A stretch of 64,000 nt of DNA from Guillardia theta CCMP2712. Its lineage: Eukaryota; Cryptophyceae; Pyrenomonadales; Geminigeraceae. This document shows, in pieces, positions 1-10,376 of the stretch. The notes under the pieces were generated by a model. That model was given only the letters and a program-made list of their open reading frames with translations. It was not told the DNA's origin and did not search any database. The position numbers and the translations under genes were made by a program. Numbering within the stretch: position 1 is the stretch's first letter; every line of letters begins with the position of its first letter. The DNA lies in NCBI RefSeq assembly GCF_000315625.1, contig NW_005434613.1:342441-406440 (forward strand), read 5' to 3'.

Positions 1-97
1 GGGAGTAGTCAGTGAAGAGGGATTGAGGATGGGAAGAGACAGAGGAGAGGGAGGTACATGTTCTTGATCAACATCTTTGTGAATGTTTCTCCTCAAG

Positions 98-1041
98 GTT
101 TGCAAAGACTCACCGATCGTTGGAGAAGTGAGAGGTTGTGGGTTGATAGCTGCCATCGAGCTTGTCAAGGTAAGCTTTCTCCCTGCTGCTTATTTCTCTA
201 GCCCCCCCCCCCTCCCCCCCCTCCCCACGACCTGCTCCCTGATCCCTGCTCCCTGCTCCCTGCTCCCTGCTCCCTGCTCCCTGCTCCCTGCTGCATCCCT
301 GCTGCATCCCTGCTGCATCCTGCTCCCTCCCTGCTGCTGGCCGTTGCTTCCTCCTGGGCTTCCTTGACTTCCTTGTTTCTTGTACTTCTCCTTCCCTTGT
401 CGGATCTGCTCCACCCTCTCTGCGCTCATCTTTTTGATTGCTTTCACTCTCACCCTCCGCTCGTCCTCCCTCCTCTTCTCCTCCGCCTCTTTGACTTTCT
501 TTCCCTCCAGGATCGAAGAACTAAAGCTCCTTTTGACGCGTCGAATGGCGTTGGAGCGTTTTTCTGTGAGAGTGCGAGGTACGAGATGAGAAGGAGGAGG
601 AGGAGGAGGAGGAGGAGGAGGAGGTCGATACTGAATCCTATCAGGCGGCATGGAGTGATTGTCCGGGCCATTGGAGACGTTTTGGCATGCTCGCCTCCTC
701 TGATCATAACGAAACAAGAAGTAGGTTACATGTTTGATTGTTGCTGCTGCTAAAGAAAGAAGAAAAAAAGATGATGATGATGATGGTGATGATGGTGATG
801 ATGGTAATGGTGATGGTGATGATGATGATGATGATGAGGAGGAGGACGATAATGATAATGGAGATTGAGATGGTGATAGAAACAAGATTAACACACGATG
901 TTGCAGATCGAGAAGGTATTGGGAGGTTATCAACAGGCTTTGAAAGATACAGAGAGGATGGTCATCGATCGGGGTATCTTGAAACAAGAAGATTTGATGG
1001 GATCTTCTACCAAGCTGTTCGATTCATCTTTGCAAGTCTGA
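98..1041 (+). CDS. Class-III (GABA-type) aminotransferase, C-terminal exons (partial)
   Basis: PLP-dependent omega-amino-acid:pyruvate (GABA-type) aminotransferase, C-terminal small domain only; the large domain and PLP lysine lie left of the window. Four exons are readable: 98-169, 511-578, 624-720 and 907-1041, all with GT/AG borders and compatible phases. They give the family signature IVGEVRGCGLIAAIELVK, then DRRTKAPFD..GVGAFFCE, then HGVIVRAIGD and CSPPLIITKQEIEKV, which is the characteristic C-terminal order of class-III transaminases (the RG-G-L-A-E and G-D-PPLIIT motifs). TGA stop at 1039-1041. The gene is convergent with the NOL8-like gene; only 142 nt separate the two stops. Intron 170-510 carries a C/T heptamer minisatellite and intron 721-906 a GAT-rich microsatellite. 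Family assignment is strong. The exact substrate (GABA, beta-alanine, other) cannot be told from this fragment. Confidence 0.85.
231..337. repeat. CTGCTCC/CCCTGCT heptamer minisatellite in intron
   Basis: About six tandem copies of a CTGCTCC heptamer followed by decayed variants (CTGCATCC), within intron 170-510 of the aminotransferase gene. The same heptamer forms a longer array at about 19895-20055, in unrelated intergenic DNA. Confidence 0.85.
771..851. repeat. GAT/GGT triplet microsatellite in intron
   Basis: Imperfect (GAT)n/(GGT) run inside intron 721-906 of the aminotransferase gene. It opens artefactual poly-Met reading frames and is not coding. Confidence 0.8.
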
Positions 1042-1183
1042 AGACAATCAGCACAAACATCTCGAGATGCTGTTGTGTCATTGAGAGTGGCCAAGATTCC
1101 AGCGAGAACAGTGAGAGGCGAATGTGTTGCACAAAATCGCATCGAGAGCAACAAGAGCATGAGAACTTTGAGTTTGAAAAAAA

Positions 1184-3058
1184 TTATTTCTTCTTCATCT
1201 TCATCCTCCTCCCCTTGGGACTCATCTTACTTGACTTGTGCTCGCTTGCCCGCACCGCATGCCTCAGACCGAGGACCTGAAAGACAACAAGGGGAGCAGA
1301 AGGTGAGAAGGAGGAGGAAGACAGAGAACAAGAATCATTACCCTCTCTCTCTTGACTTGGCGGACTTGCTCCCGCCTCTGTGTCTTCCAGCTTTCAAGGA
1401 TCTTTTGGAAAATATCATGAGAATGTTTCAAGCTCTCCCCCTCCTCCCTCCTCACCGAACTCTCAGATTCTGCCTGCCTGAAAAATTTGGAGCCTCCGGA
1501 CTGAGTGGAAGCAAAAGACAAGGATGATGGCAATGGTTTGTTCTGATCTTTCTTGCCGCCTGTTGGACTTTTGTGTTTCTCCTTCTCTTTCACTTTCTCT
1601 TTCTCTTTCGACTTCTTCGCCATCTCATTGAAATTGAACGAAAAAGATTCTGTTGACAAATTCTTCTCTTCCGAACTTGTTTGTCCGAATAGAGAAAATC
1701 CTGACGCATCGCCTCCTGCCATGAAAAACTTTCAGGTGTTCATGAAGAGATGTTATGGTCCATCATCGACCTTTTGTCAAGATCCCTCCCCACGCCTGCA
1801 AAATTGAGTTAGGAGGAGATATGTCCAAAATGAAATGACAGTGTCATCATGAATTTATAGATCATCTTGAAAATTATCATCAACACTACCGTCTCCATCT
1901 ATCATCATCATCATCATCTCAATCATCATCATCATCTCAATCATCATCATCATCATCTCTACGATCATCTCCATCATCCTCTTCATGATCAAGTTGCACG
2001 TACCCTCAATCCGAGCATATCTCCATTCACTTGCCATTGACTGTTCTTGTTCTGATCTTCAAACCTCTCCTTCAGATCAAAGCAAAAGAAAAGAAATTCA
2101 AATAATACCTGTTTTCTCCTGCTCTTCGCTTGTCTTTCCGCCATTTTCCTGCATATCAGTGTGAGAAAGTGATAAAGTACATCTTCGATTCTTACAACAT
2201 CGTTTGCTCCATCACCTACCATTCGTCACAAAAGTGTAACATTGCAGAGTCAAGATTTACCTTCACTGCTTTTCCTCTTACCCTTCTCTTTTGTTTTCTT
2301 CTCTTCAACCCCCTTCTTTTCTTTCTTCTTCTTCTTCTTCCCTTTTCCCTGTTCATTGTCAGTCTTCAGCCTTGGCAAAACTTAGCAGTCTCTACCTCAT
2401 CTTCTTCGCTGATTGCAGAAAGTTTTCTCTTTGACGTAGCAGGATCTGATGTTGCCTGATAGTTTCCCTCCTTCGAAACATCCATAACAACACTGCAATC
2501 GAAAGTTTCTCTACTTCTCACCTCGTTATTGTTTGTGTTTGTTACATGTGCTTGGAGTATTTCATCTCCATTCACATCTCCTTCAACATCCTCGTCAGTT
2601 CCACCCCCGTCTCTATAACAATCACCAGAGAAGAAGTCGGCAGCGGAGCACGCATGCTTGCATGGACTAGGTGTTGCATGCAAGGGGCTCGTTTGCTTGT
2701 CGTTGCTGTGATGCTTCAAGAAGTTTGACATCTTTGACCTGATCTCATGCCGAGATGCAGTTGAAGGTGTTGTTTGAACAATCATCTTCTGTCGGTCGTC
2801 GTCGTCGCTGTCGTCTCCTCTTGTATCCTCCTCTGAACTGAGGTCAGAACTTGACGATGGTGCTGACTGTACAGTCTGAATCTTTTCTGGTCTGTTTGCA
2901 ACTTTTCTCTCTTGGCTCGCGACGACTTGGCCTGTACAAAGAAAAGATGATGAATCAGAGATGTTGAGAGAGCAAACTATAATGATGTGACGTTTTTGGA
3001 TGACATCTACGACATTGTCGTGGATATTTATGTTGTTGTTGATTATGATTAATGTTAT

Positions 3059-3150
<92 letters not shown>

Positions 3151-4511
3151 GTTGTTGTTGAAGATTGAGATCATGACGGAGAGGACGCAGATGAATAGGA
3201 ATAGAAATACAGACCGGACAAAGAAGAAACGAGAAGAAGAAGGGAGGAGAAGAGAAAATGATATCGAGATCATGATAAGAATGACAACGATGGTGATAAC
3301 GTTCAACTTTCACCTTTGTTCTCATTCACTGCTTCAATCTTCTTGGGTGTTGTCATCAAGACCGATCCAAGGATTGAAAATCCCTTCTTGACATTCTCCC
3401 CACAGATATTTTTCAACTGCTCCGCTTTCGATCTCACCTGCAAAGAACAGCAACAAACAAGGAGGAAAATTCACTGGAAGAGCAACTCATAGAGATCGCA
3501 ACCTACCTCAACATCGTTCTTGACCACGGGAACTTTCTTCTCCTCCTCGTTTTGAACCTTGGACTTCAAAATCCCTCTGGGAGGCTCCTCTTTTGCATTT
3601 TGCAACGTATCCGTCTCACCATCCTCGAACTGTTCCGCAATCTTCACTTCTTTCTTCTCCTTCTCCTTCTCCTTCTCCTTCTCCTTCTTCCCTCCTCTTC
3701 CTCCATTTCCTGTTGTTTCCTCCCTTGCTCCCTCCGCAGCCTTGAAAGCACCTCCCGCCTCTTTCTCCTCTTCATCCTCCTGATGTTGAAAAGTTTCTCT
3801 TTGCTGGCTCTTGGCGTTCTCTTGCAATTTCTTCTTTCGCTTCCCTGCCATGTCGGACGGGCGAATGCCTTGCTCCTCCCACCTCGCAAGTCGCTCGATC
3901 TCATCATTGTACTCCGGCTGAGGCAAGGGAGCGAGGAGAACGAAGGCAGTGAATCAGAGGGAGGGAGAGGCGAGGAGAGGAGAGGAGAGGAGAGGAGAGG
4001 AGAGGAGAGGAGAGGAGAGGAGAGGAGAGGAGAGGAGAGGAGAGGAGGAAGAGTGAGGGAGTGAGGGATAGGGAGAAGGGAGGGACAGAGAGAGGGAGGG
4101 AGGGAAAAGAGAGTAGAAAGTCAGGGAGGAGAGAGAGGGAAGGGAGTGAGGGAGAGGAAGTGGGGCAGAAGCGAGGGAGGGAGCAAGGGAGAAACAGGAC
4201 ACCATGTCAGCAGAGCATGCCGTCTACAACGAAATTCTCTCACCTCTTCCGCCCATTCTCTCAGTGTTCGTTGCCTCGTACTTCCATCCTTGCAAACCTT
4301 GTCCAACACTGACAGGGCAAGACTTTGCTCCTTCTTTGCTTCTTCCCTTGTCTTCTCATCCAGATGCTTTGGAGGTTGCTCATACGCCTCGAAACCCTGA
4401 CATGATGGAGGCTCCACGATCTCAAGCTGCCAGGAAACCGAATTCACATCATTCCAGGACATGAGGCGAGCAATTAGATCAGGTACAAGATGGGAAGAGA
4501 AGACACTAAGG

Positions 4512-4542
<31 letters not shown>

Positions 4543-6287
4543 GAGAGGGAGAGGGAGAGGGAGAGGGAGGGAGGGAGGGAGGGAGGGAGGGAGGGAGGGG
4601 GAATAGCAAAAAAACACGAGAGGTCTGGACAAATAAAAATAGATAAATGCAATCAGGCACAGCAACAACCTCGTGGTTCTTGAATTGCAAGTTTCTTTTG
4701 TTTGTATCTTTCTTCATCTTCCCTTCTGTCAGTTCTCGTCACTCGCCATGGAAATCGTCATAAGGTGTTGTCAAGCTCACTTGCGTCTTTGTCTGGAAGT
4801 GCCTTGAAGAAGTGTTCTTTACTTGTCCCTGCAGGGACCTCGTCCTTGTCGTCCTCACTCGGAATGCTCTCCTTCTTCGATGGTTCATCATGTGTTTTCT
4901 CATCCTTCACAGCTCTCTTCTTATCCTTCTTCTCAACAGATGACAATGGCTTTTCAATATGCTTTGGTTCTTTCTTCACCACAACCTTCTCCTTCTCCTC
5001 AGGTTTGGTTTTCTGCTACACATGTCAATGGGGCAAGAGACTGACAAACACAAATGTCACTTTGTCTGCAACAATCATCGCCCTCAACTTCTTTGACAGA
5101 ACAGCCGCCTTCTTCTCTCTCGCTGCAAAAACAACCTTCACTCGGACTGACATATCCTCCATCACATCTCGACATTACCTTTGTCCCTTTGCTCTTTCTT
5201 CTCGAACTCAATCTTCCATTCTTGTTCTGTTCAAACATCACATCGCACCAATGACTCCCTCCTGCATGCATCACCGAGTTTCTCGATGTAAGAAACCTTT
5301 GCTTTCTCAACTCGCACATAGCTCCCACTCCATTTCGTTCCCGTGTACAACTCTAGAACAACGTGAATGGTGTTTGTAAGGCAATGAGGAATAGATCAAG
5401 TCAAGATGTGTAAAAAGGTGGATCAGGTTGCAAGATATTACAGTCAAGGAGCAGACCAAATATTCAGAGAGAGAAGAAAAGGGACAACAATCCAACATGA
5501 GACACACCAAACATGTCAGAGGGTACGAGTGAGATGAAACACAATGAGGGATAGAGTGAGTGGTGAGAAACGAGGAGGACGGAGGTAAAAGTTGAAATCT
5601 GACGGGGAGTGGAGGAACAAGAAAATTATTCTCACCTTTGAAACGTTGAATCTCTGCAGGAGGACCGAACACACTTGCATACGCAAATCTCTAGAGACCA
5701 AAATTTTTCAGATGACAGGGAGGAGGGAGGAGGGAGGAGGGAGGAGGGAGGAGGGAGGAGGGAGGAGGGAGGATGGGACGGGACAGGATGGAAGGAGGAG
5801 GAAGCTGAAACATTGACAAGGGGAAGAGGAAGGAGCTGATGGGATAGAGAGGAGGGTAGCGAGGAGAGAGTTGGTGGGAAGAAGAAGGGGGGGTAGCTGT
5901 TCATGCTCACTTTGGAATTCGATGTTTCGTCTCCGGCGTCCACCCTTGAGACGTAAATGTCTCTGACCTGCGAGCAAGTCAACATCATCCTAGACTGTTA
6001 CAAGGTCCTTCATCCTTGCTCTCTCACCTCTAGGAGAGGGAAGGCGGAGAACCGGTCTGTGATCTGCCTCGTGTTGACATTCAACGGAACTCCTCCAATG
6101 AAGAGCCTCTCCAACACGCTCGCCTCCGCATCCCCGTCTGAGGAACAACTGAGTACCTGGACATGGCAGGGTTGTTTGGAAGACCTGTATGGGACGAGTC
6201 CGCAACCTTTCCCGGCATCTCACGACTGTTGAGCGTCACTGCAAACACTTTCATTTCGAGCATGAGATAGACATGCGGTAGAGCCAC
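1184..6287 (-). CDS. Nop8/NOL8-type RRM nucleolar protein
   Basis: Probable nucleolar RNA-binding protein acting in 60S ribosome biogenesis. About 16 exons; ATG at 6287, stop TAA at 1184-1186. Exon 1 (6185-6287) joins exon 2 over a 47-nt intron. An RRM spans roughly residues 45-125: RNP2-like ERLFIGGVPLNVNT, linker VRDIYVSRVD, RNP1-like RFAYASVFGP, then the segment YTGTKWSGSYVRVEKAK and SYIEKL, which is how the Nop8/NOL8 RRM ends (T-KW-G---R-E-AK--Y---L). A long charged Lys/Glu-rich region follows. Near the C-terminus are GFSLFGQ and SKFFRQ...FQKILESWKTQRR, resembling the NOL8 C-terminal block, and a basic tail ending RRMKMKKK. Introns hold large purine and triplet repeats. RRM identity is strong; the orthology to NOP8/NOL8 is inferred from segment order. 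Two exon joints near 2.0-2.3 kb are uncertain. Confidence 0.7.
1900..1960. repeat. CAT triplet microsatellite in intron
   Basis: Interrupted (ATC/CAT)n run between the last exons of the NOL8-like gene. Confidence 0.8.
3058..3148. repeat. Long (GAT)n microsatellite in intron
   Basis: About 30 uninterrupted GAT triplets in an intron of the NOL8-like gene. On the minus strand it reads as poly-His or poly-Ser in open frames, which are artefacts because the flanking coding exons end at consensus splice sites. Confidence 0.9.
3970..4047. repeat. AGAGG pentamer array in intron
   Basis: About 15 tandem GAGAG/AGAGG pentamers in the NOL8-like intron between the exon ending ..REWAEE and the exon beginning PEYNDEIERL. 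Confidence 0.9.
4515..4600. repeat. GGGAGA hexamer then GGGA tetramer array in intron
   Basis: (GGGAGA)n of about nine copies grades into (GGGA)n of about eight copies, inside an intron of the NOL8-like gene. Confidence 0.85.
5715..5773. repeat. GGAGGGA heptamer array in intron
   Basis: About eight tandem GGAGGGA heptamers in the intron separating the two central RRM exons of the NOL8-like gene. Confidence 0.85.
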
Positions 6288-7467
6288 ATGTACTCTTTCA
6301 TCTTCCCATCGCTCTCATCAACCGTATTGTTCATTGTTACTTTGTGTTTGCATACAGCGTCATCGTTGCTCCTGTTATGCTGTTGTACCCGGTCTTACAA
6401 CACAGCATTATCCTATCGCTGCCTTGAATGTTTCCAGCAAGTCTTTCTCCGCTTTTCTTCAACCTTCTGCTACAGCTCCTCTCTTCGATCACGGTCTCAT
6501 CTGTGCTTGTACTTGTCTGTGTACTTTCCTCGTCTCGCCTTCTCCTCCTCCTCCCTCCCCTTCGATCTCCTCCCCCATCTTCACGTGCGCTAAACCATGG
6601 CGAAGATTCGTCGACAATTCAGGGGTAGGGTGCGGATATCTGGTTGGTGGGGTACTGGAAGTACCCCCATATTTCACTACAAATATACCGGTAATGGATA
6701 GGGTTTTGTTTGTATTGACGGTGTTTTTTTGGGACTTTGGGGTGGGGTAGTGATCGCCCGACAAGCCCTTGACGAACAGAGCAAGCAGAGAGAGAGAGAG
6801 AGGGTGAGGGAGAAGAAAATCAGAGGACATAAGACATGTCAATGTTTGCGGTTGCGCAGTAAGCTGTCAAGCCATCATTGGGTGCAACTTGACTGCAAAA
6901 GATGACATTTTCTCTCAGTCATACACACGATGTGGTGCAGTCAGTATAGCTTAGCTCAGGTCCTGTGTGCGGTTGCAGAGTACATCAACATGATAGTTTC
7001 TCACACTGCAGTCGTTAGACATAATTGATCCCTGCACAACATGAGATGCCATTGGAATGAAATGCCACGGAACAGAGTCGTGAAGGAAATGAAGGAAACT
7101 CCACTGATGAGCAACGAGAAACTAGCTTCCTCATTCTCTCTTCCCACAGAGAATCTGCCAGGCATCATCTTTTGCTCATTTCGCTATCCTGCAATCTCAC
7201 AATTCACGATCCTTCCCATCACCATCCAGCCAGCTCAACCACACATCCACTCAGCTTCTGCAGTTAGTAAGTTTACAGTCGCTGCGATCAAATCCAGTCA
7301 ACAAGGTCAGTCTCTTTCCCAACTGTATCTTCTGGAGTTCCAACTCGTAGACACGCTTCAAGGTCGCCATCAACAAGGTCAAACATCGGTGTTTACTGGC
7401 TCATTTTCTGTAGTTTCATATGGTATAATGTTGAACACTGCACAAGAGAGAAGCATGCAGTGAAGCA
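6288..7467. other. Spacer between NOL8-like gene and small gene
   Basis: No convincing coding exon was found. The segment next to the NOL8-like start (6290-6600) is C/T-rich. A GGGGTA/TACCCC-rich patch follows at about 6620-6760 (for example ggggtagggtgcgg and ggggtactgg). The remainder, 6760-7467, is unremarkable and probably holds the 3' UTR of the small minus-strand gene ending at 7468. Short ORFs here have no domain signal. Confidence 0.5.
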
Positions 7468-8083
7468 TTACATGATGCTGGTGTCGACAGACCCATCGAA
7501 GAGATGCCATCCACCCTCAGCAGCTCCTGTCACACCAGTACCGAAGCCTCCGCCATACTTGGTGTTGATAGAGATCGGGTTCCAGTATTCTGGATCGCTG
7601 ATACCAGTGTTGTACTTATCCTCGATGACAAACCCAGAGTTACCACTGTAGGCTGTTATTGGAAGAAATATGGTTAGATTCTAGACGAACATGCAATCGA
7701 CGCTCATATCATACTCGACACAGCAAGGCGCGACAAACGTTATTACACATGTACCATTTTGACATCATAGTGCAACAATTCTAACCTCAACATGGATATG
7801 TTAGGCAACGATGCTACATGAACTGATCATTCAATCAATCCATCATCAGTATCAATCTTCAATGCCAAGAAGCATGCCTCTGTCCCGTTCACAACCCGCG
7901 CCGCTGGGGTGATATACACTTACATATCTCTCTCATACAGCAACAACAAGCTTGCAGCAGAGCAAGACAGTGACGCGGGAGCGAGAGAGAGAGAAGATAA
8001 AACTTACTGAGATCTCCTGTCATGACCATCCCGTCATTGCGCGTGAAGGACGAGGCGAGCGATCTGATTGGAAGCAGCAGCAT
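7468..8083 (-). CDS. Small unrecognised two-exon protein (86 aa)
   Basis: Exon 1 is 8008-8083 (ATG at 8083), exon 2 is 7468-7652, joined in phase across a GT-AG intron of 355 nt; TAA at 7468-7470. An in-frame TAG lies just upstream of the ATG, which supports this start. The protein begins MLLLPIRSLASSFTRNDG, a short hydrophobic/basic stretch that could be a mitochondrial presequence. It continues with a Gly/Tyr/Asn-rich body containing YSGNSGFVIEDKYN, ISDPEYWNPISINTKYGGGF and a C-terminal GGWHLFDGSVDT. I do not recognise the family. Composition and clean splicing argue for a real gene. A dense TACCCC-type tract lies directly upstream (8095-8530). Confidence 0.6.
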
Positions 8084-8094
8084 TATTAGGCGCT

Positions 8095-8530
8095 ACTTTG
8101 GCACTACTACCCTTGCGGTTCCCGGAATTTACCACCCCACCGTCCGTCATCACCACATATGACTACCCTACCCTTTCGTGAAAAATCTTTGGATTTCCTA
8201 CTACCCCTACAATCTTCACCTGTCTGCAGGTCTTATCAGGACCCTACCAGTCTTGAATGACCACCGGTCTAGGACTTTTTCCCAACTCACGCTTTGTGGG
8301 GTAGTGATGCTAGTCATCTTTTCCTATATCTCCTTTCAACAGTTTTCTCGTCCCCATCTTACTCCACTTGCCAACCCGCACAGCAAACGACCACCCACTA
8401 CCCCTACCTCCTAACCTCCTGCTTTACATACCCCTACCCAATGACCAGGAATACCCTACCATACCCAACTGCTCCAACACCACCCCATACCCCTACCCCC
8501 TAGTCTATCCACCCCCGTGGTGTGGACTAC
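8095..8530. repeat. TACCCC-rich tract upstream of small gene
   Basis: A 430-nt stretch dominated on the plus strand by ctaccc, taccccta and accacccc motifs spaced irregularly. It resembles tracts at about 6620, 12600, 14560, 20160, 26000, 58400 and 59930. There is no exact tandem period, so it is not a simple microsatellite. Its position directly 5' of the 8083 start suggests promoter or 5' flank sequence. Confidence 0.55.
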
Positions 8531-9798
8531 CTCCGTCCTCGAAGAGTCAAGTAGCCTCATCCCCTCACTGACCAGGCGACTCTTCCGGACTGCCGGGCCG
8601 CTGTAGCTGGATCCGGGCCGTGAGTTCGAGTGCCATATCCTCAAGGATACATCTGATACTTGAGTCATCGTCTTTGGGAACTTCAGGATCCCTGGCGCTC
8701 CATGGCAGCACCCGGCGGGCAATGCGTGCGGCTGCCATGCATGTCGATGAGAGAGCCGTTCTGCTCACTGGTGATGATGATGGAAATGATGGAGATAAAG
8801 GAGATGAAGATGGAGATGATGGAGATGATGATGATTATGGTGGCGGAGATGATGGAGATGATGGAGATGATGGAGAAAAAACGAGGAACGTGTTGTCGAC
8901 CACGAAGATGATGACGATAATGATGGTGGAGACGATGGAAACGAAGACGATGAAAGAAAATAGAAAAGGTTTAATCATGATGTTTATGATGAAGATGCAC
9001 ATTAGGTTCTGAATGGATGGAAGAAGCTCGAGACTAGGAAATGGCCGATGCTGGATGAAGTTTGTGGGTCGGTAGGCTTGAAATTCAATAACTGCGTCTC
9101 TGACAATATTTTCCCTCTCCCTTCTCCCCTTCTCTCCTCTCCTTCCTTCCCCACTCCTCTCGTTCCCATCCTTAGCATCAGCTGAAGCAACCTCAGGCCC
9201 TTGCCGTGCATCGTGCGTACCGAGATTGGGAGAGTTACACTGAGGTCTACGGCACGACCAAGTCTGTGCACATGACTTGGTAGTTGTAGGCAATGGATTT
9301 TGTGCAAGAGGAGCTGGGAAACCAAACAGACGCTGCCACGAGGGCACCGCACGGCATGCCGAGAGGAGCAGTGAGCATCTCGCCGTCACTCGATGCCAAA
9401 GTGTGTCGTATGATGGTCGTTTAAGGTGGTTGGCATCTTGCTGCGTGTTGGGCCGACTTGGAATGTTGTAATGGGGCAGGAGACGCGAGAAGAGCGTGCG
9501 GAAGGTGATTATTCTTCTGACTTCACGACTGAATTGATGGTGAAATGTATTTGAAGAATTTGAAAATCCAGGAGAGAGTCGTAAGAAAGAAGATGAAAGG
9601 AAGGATTGGTGGCATGAAATCATGTCTCCGGAAAATCTCGTACACTCGGAAACAGACTGCTATGTCGTACCAGCATCAACATCGATATCGACATCAACAT
9701 CTACGTCGTTGGTCACGGATGGCTCAATCCATGGGATCAAGACGTCACTGAGAAACATTCAACGACAGGCCCTGTATATCTCTGTCTCCTTTGCTGTC
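8531..9798. other. Unresolved region with GAT repeat and possible minus-strand exon
   Basis: A minus-strand open segment at 8565-8768 contains MAAARIARRVLPWSARDPEV and SIRCILEDMALELTARIQLQ before a TGA at 8565, and looks more protein-like than its surroundings. A second, weaker minus-strand segment at about 9000-9110 reads DAVIEFQAYRPTNFIQHRPF. Between them lies a (GAT/GGAGAT)n microsatellite at 8770-8880 that could be intronic. I could not build a gene with a start and consistent phases, and no family is recognised. Confidence 0.25.
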
Positions 9799-10101
9799 TC
9801 ATTGTCTCCTAACACTGTCTCGATGTCTTAAGTCTGCAAGATATCCAAGGTCGCTGCGTGACGCCTGTGGAACATCCGGTGACGCATCTTTCACAAGGAA
9901 ACCTCTGATTTTGTGCTTGTTCGTGTGATAGGTTTGGCTCAAGGAAGGAGTGAGAATGAGAGGAAGTGCTGGAGTTTTCTTCGTGGACATACCGCATAGT
10001 TGCATACCGGAAGAAGCGCTACAGGTGATACTGGACATGCAAGACACGACGAGGGCTAAGAAGAAGCAGAAAAGGGAAGAAAGCGAAGAAATATGATTCA
10101 T
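9799..10101 (-). CDS. Possible small secreted protein (100 aa)
   Basis: An uninterrupted ORF starts at 10101 with MNHISSLSSLFCFFLALVVS, a good N-terminal signal-peptide-like hydrophobic stretch, followed by Ser/Cys-rich sequence and a polar tail ending RHRDSVRRQ. No family is recognised. The 3' half may run into an intron, since another frame contains a CERC..GC cluster. The call rests on the signal-like start alone. Confidence 0.35.
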   Translation of the reverse strand: MNHISSLSSLFCFFLALVVSCMSSITCSASSGMQLCGMSTKKTPALPLILTPSLSQTYHTNKHKIRGFLVKDASPDVPQASRSDLGYLADLRHRDSVRRQ

Positions 10102-10376
10102 TTATATGTTACTCGAAGAGTCACTTGAAAGATTTTGTTAGGAAAGTGTACAAGTGCCTGCAACGACACACTACAAGTATCAGCCGCTCTAGGGATCCCT
10201 CGCACTCTCACATGAAGTATTCGAACGAGTGGACAAGGATAAAGACAAGTGACCGCTGCTCATCGGATGAGACAAGACATCAGCCCGATCAAGATAACGC
10301 CAGTGCCGTCCATGTAGAGAATGTCGCCAGTTCCACAGACGGACGAGAGAAGCAAGCTTTGTCAGCTTGACACATC
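10102..10376. other. Spacer downstream of NOP56
   Basis: Lies between the candidate signal-peptide ORF start (10101) and the NOP56 stop. An 81-codon plus-strand ORF is open here but has no recognisable features. Probably 3' UTR and promoter. Confidence 0.4.

Noticed and set aside
2990-3310. Poly-Ser/poly-His protein on the minus strand
   Set aside because: Translation of an intronic GAT microsatellite; real exons end at splice sites on each side.
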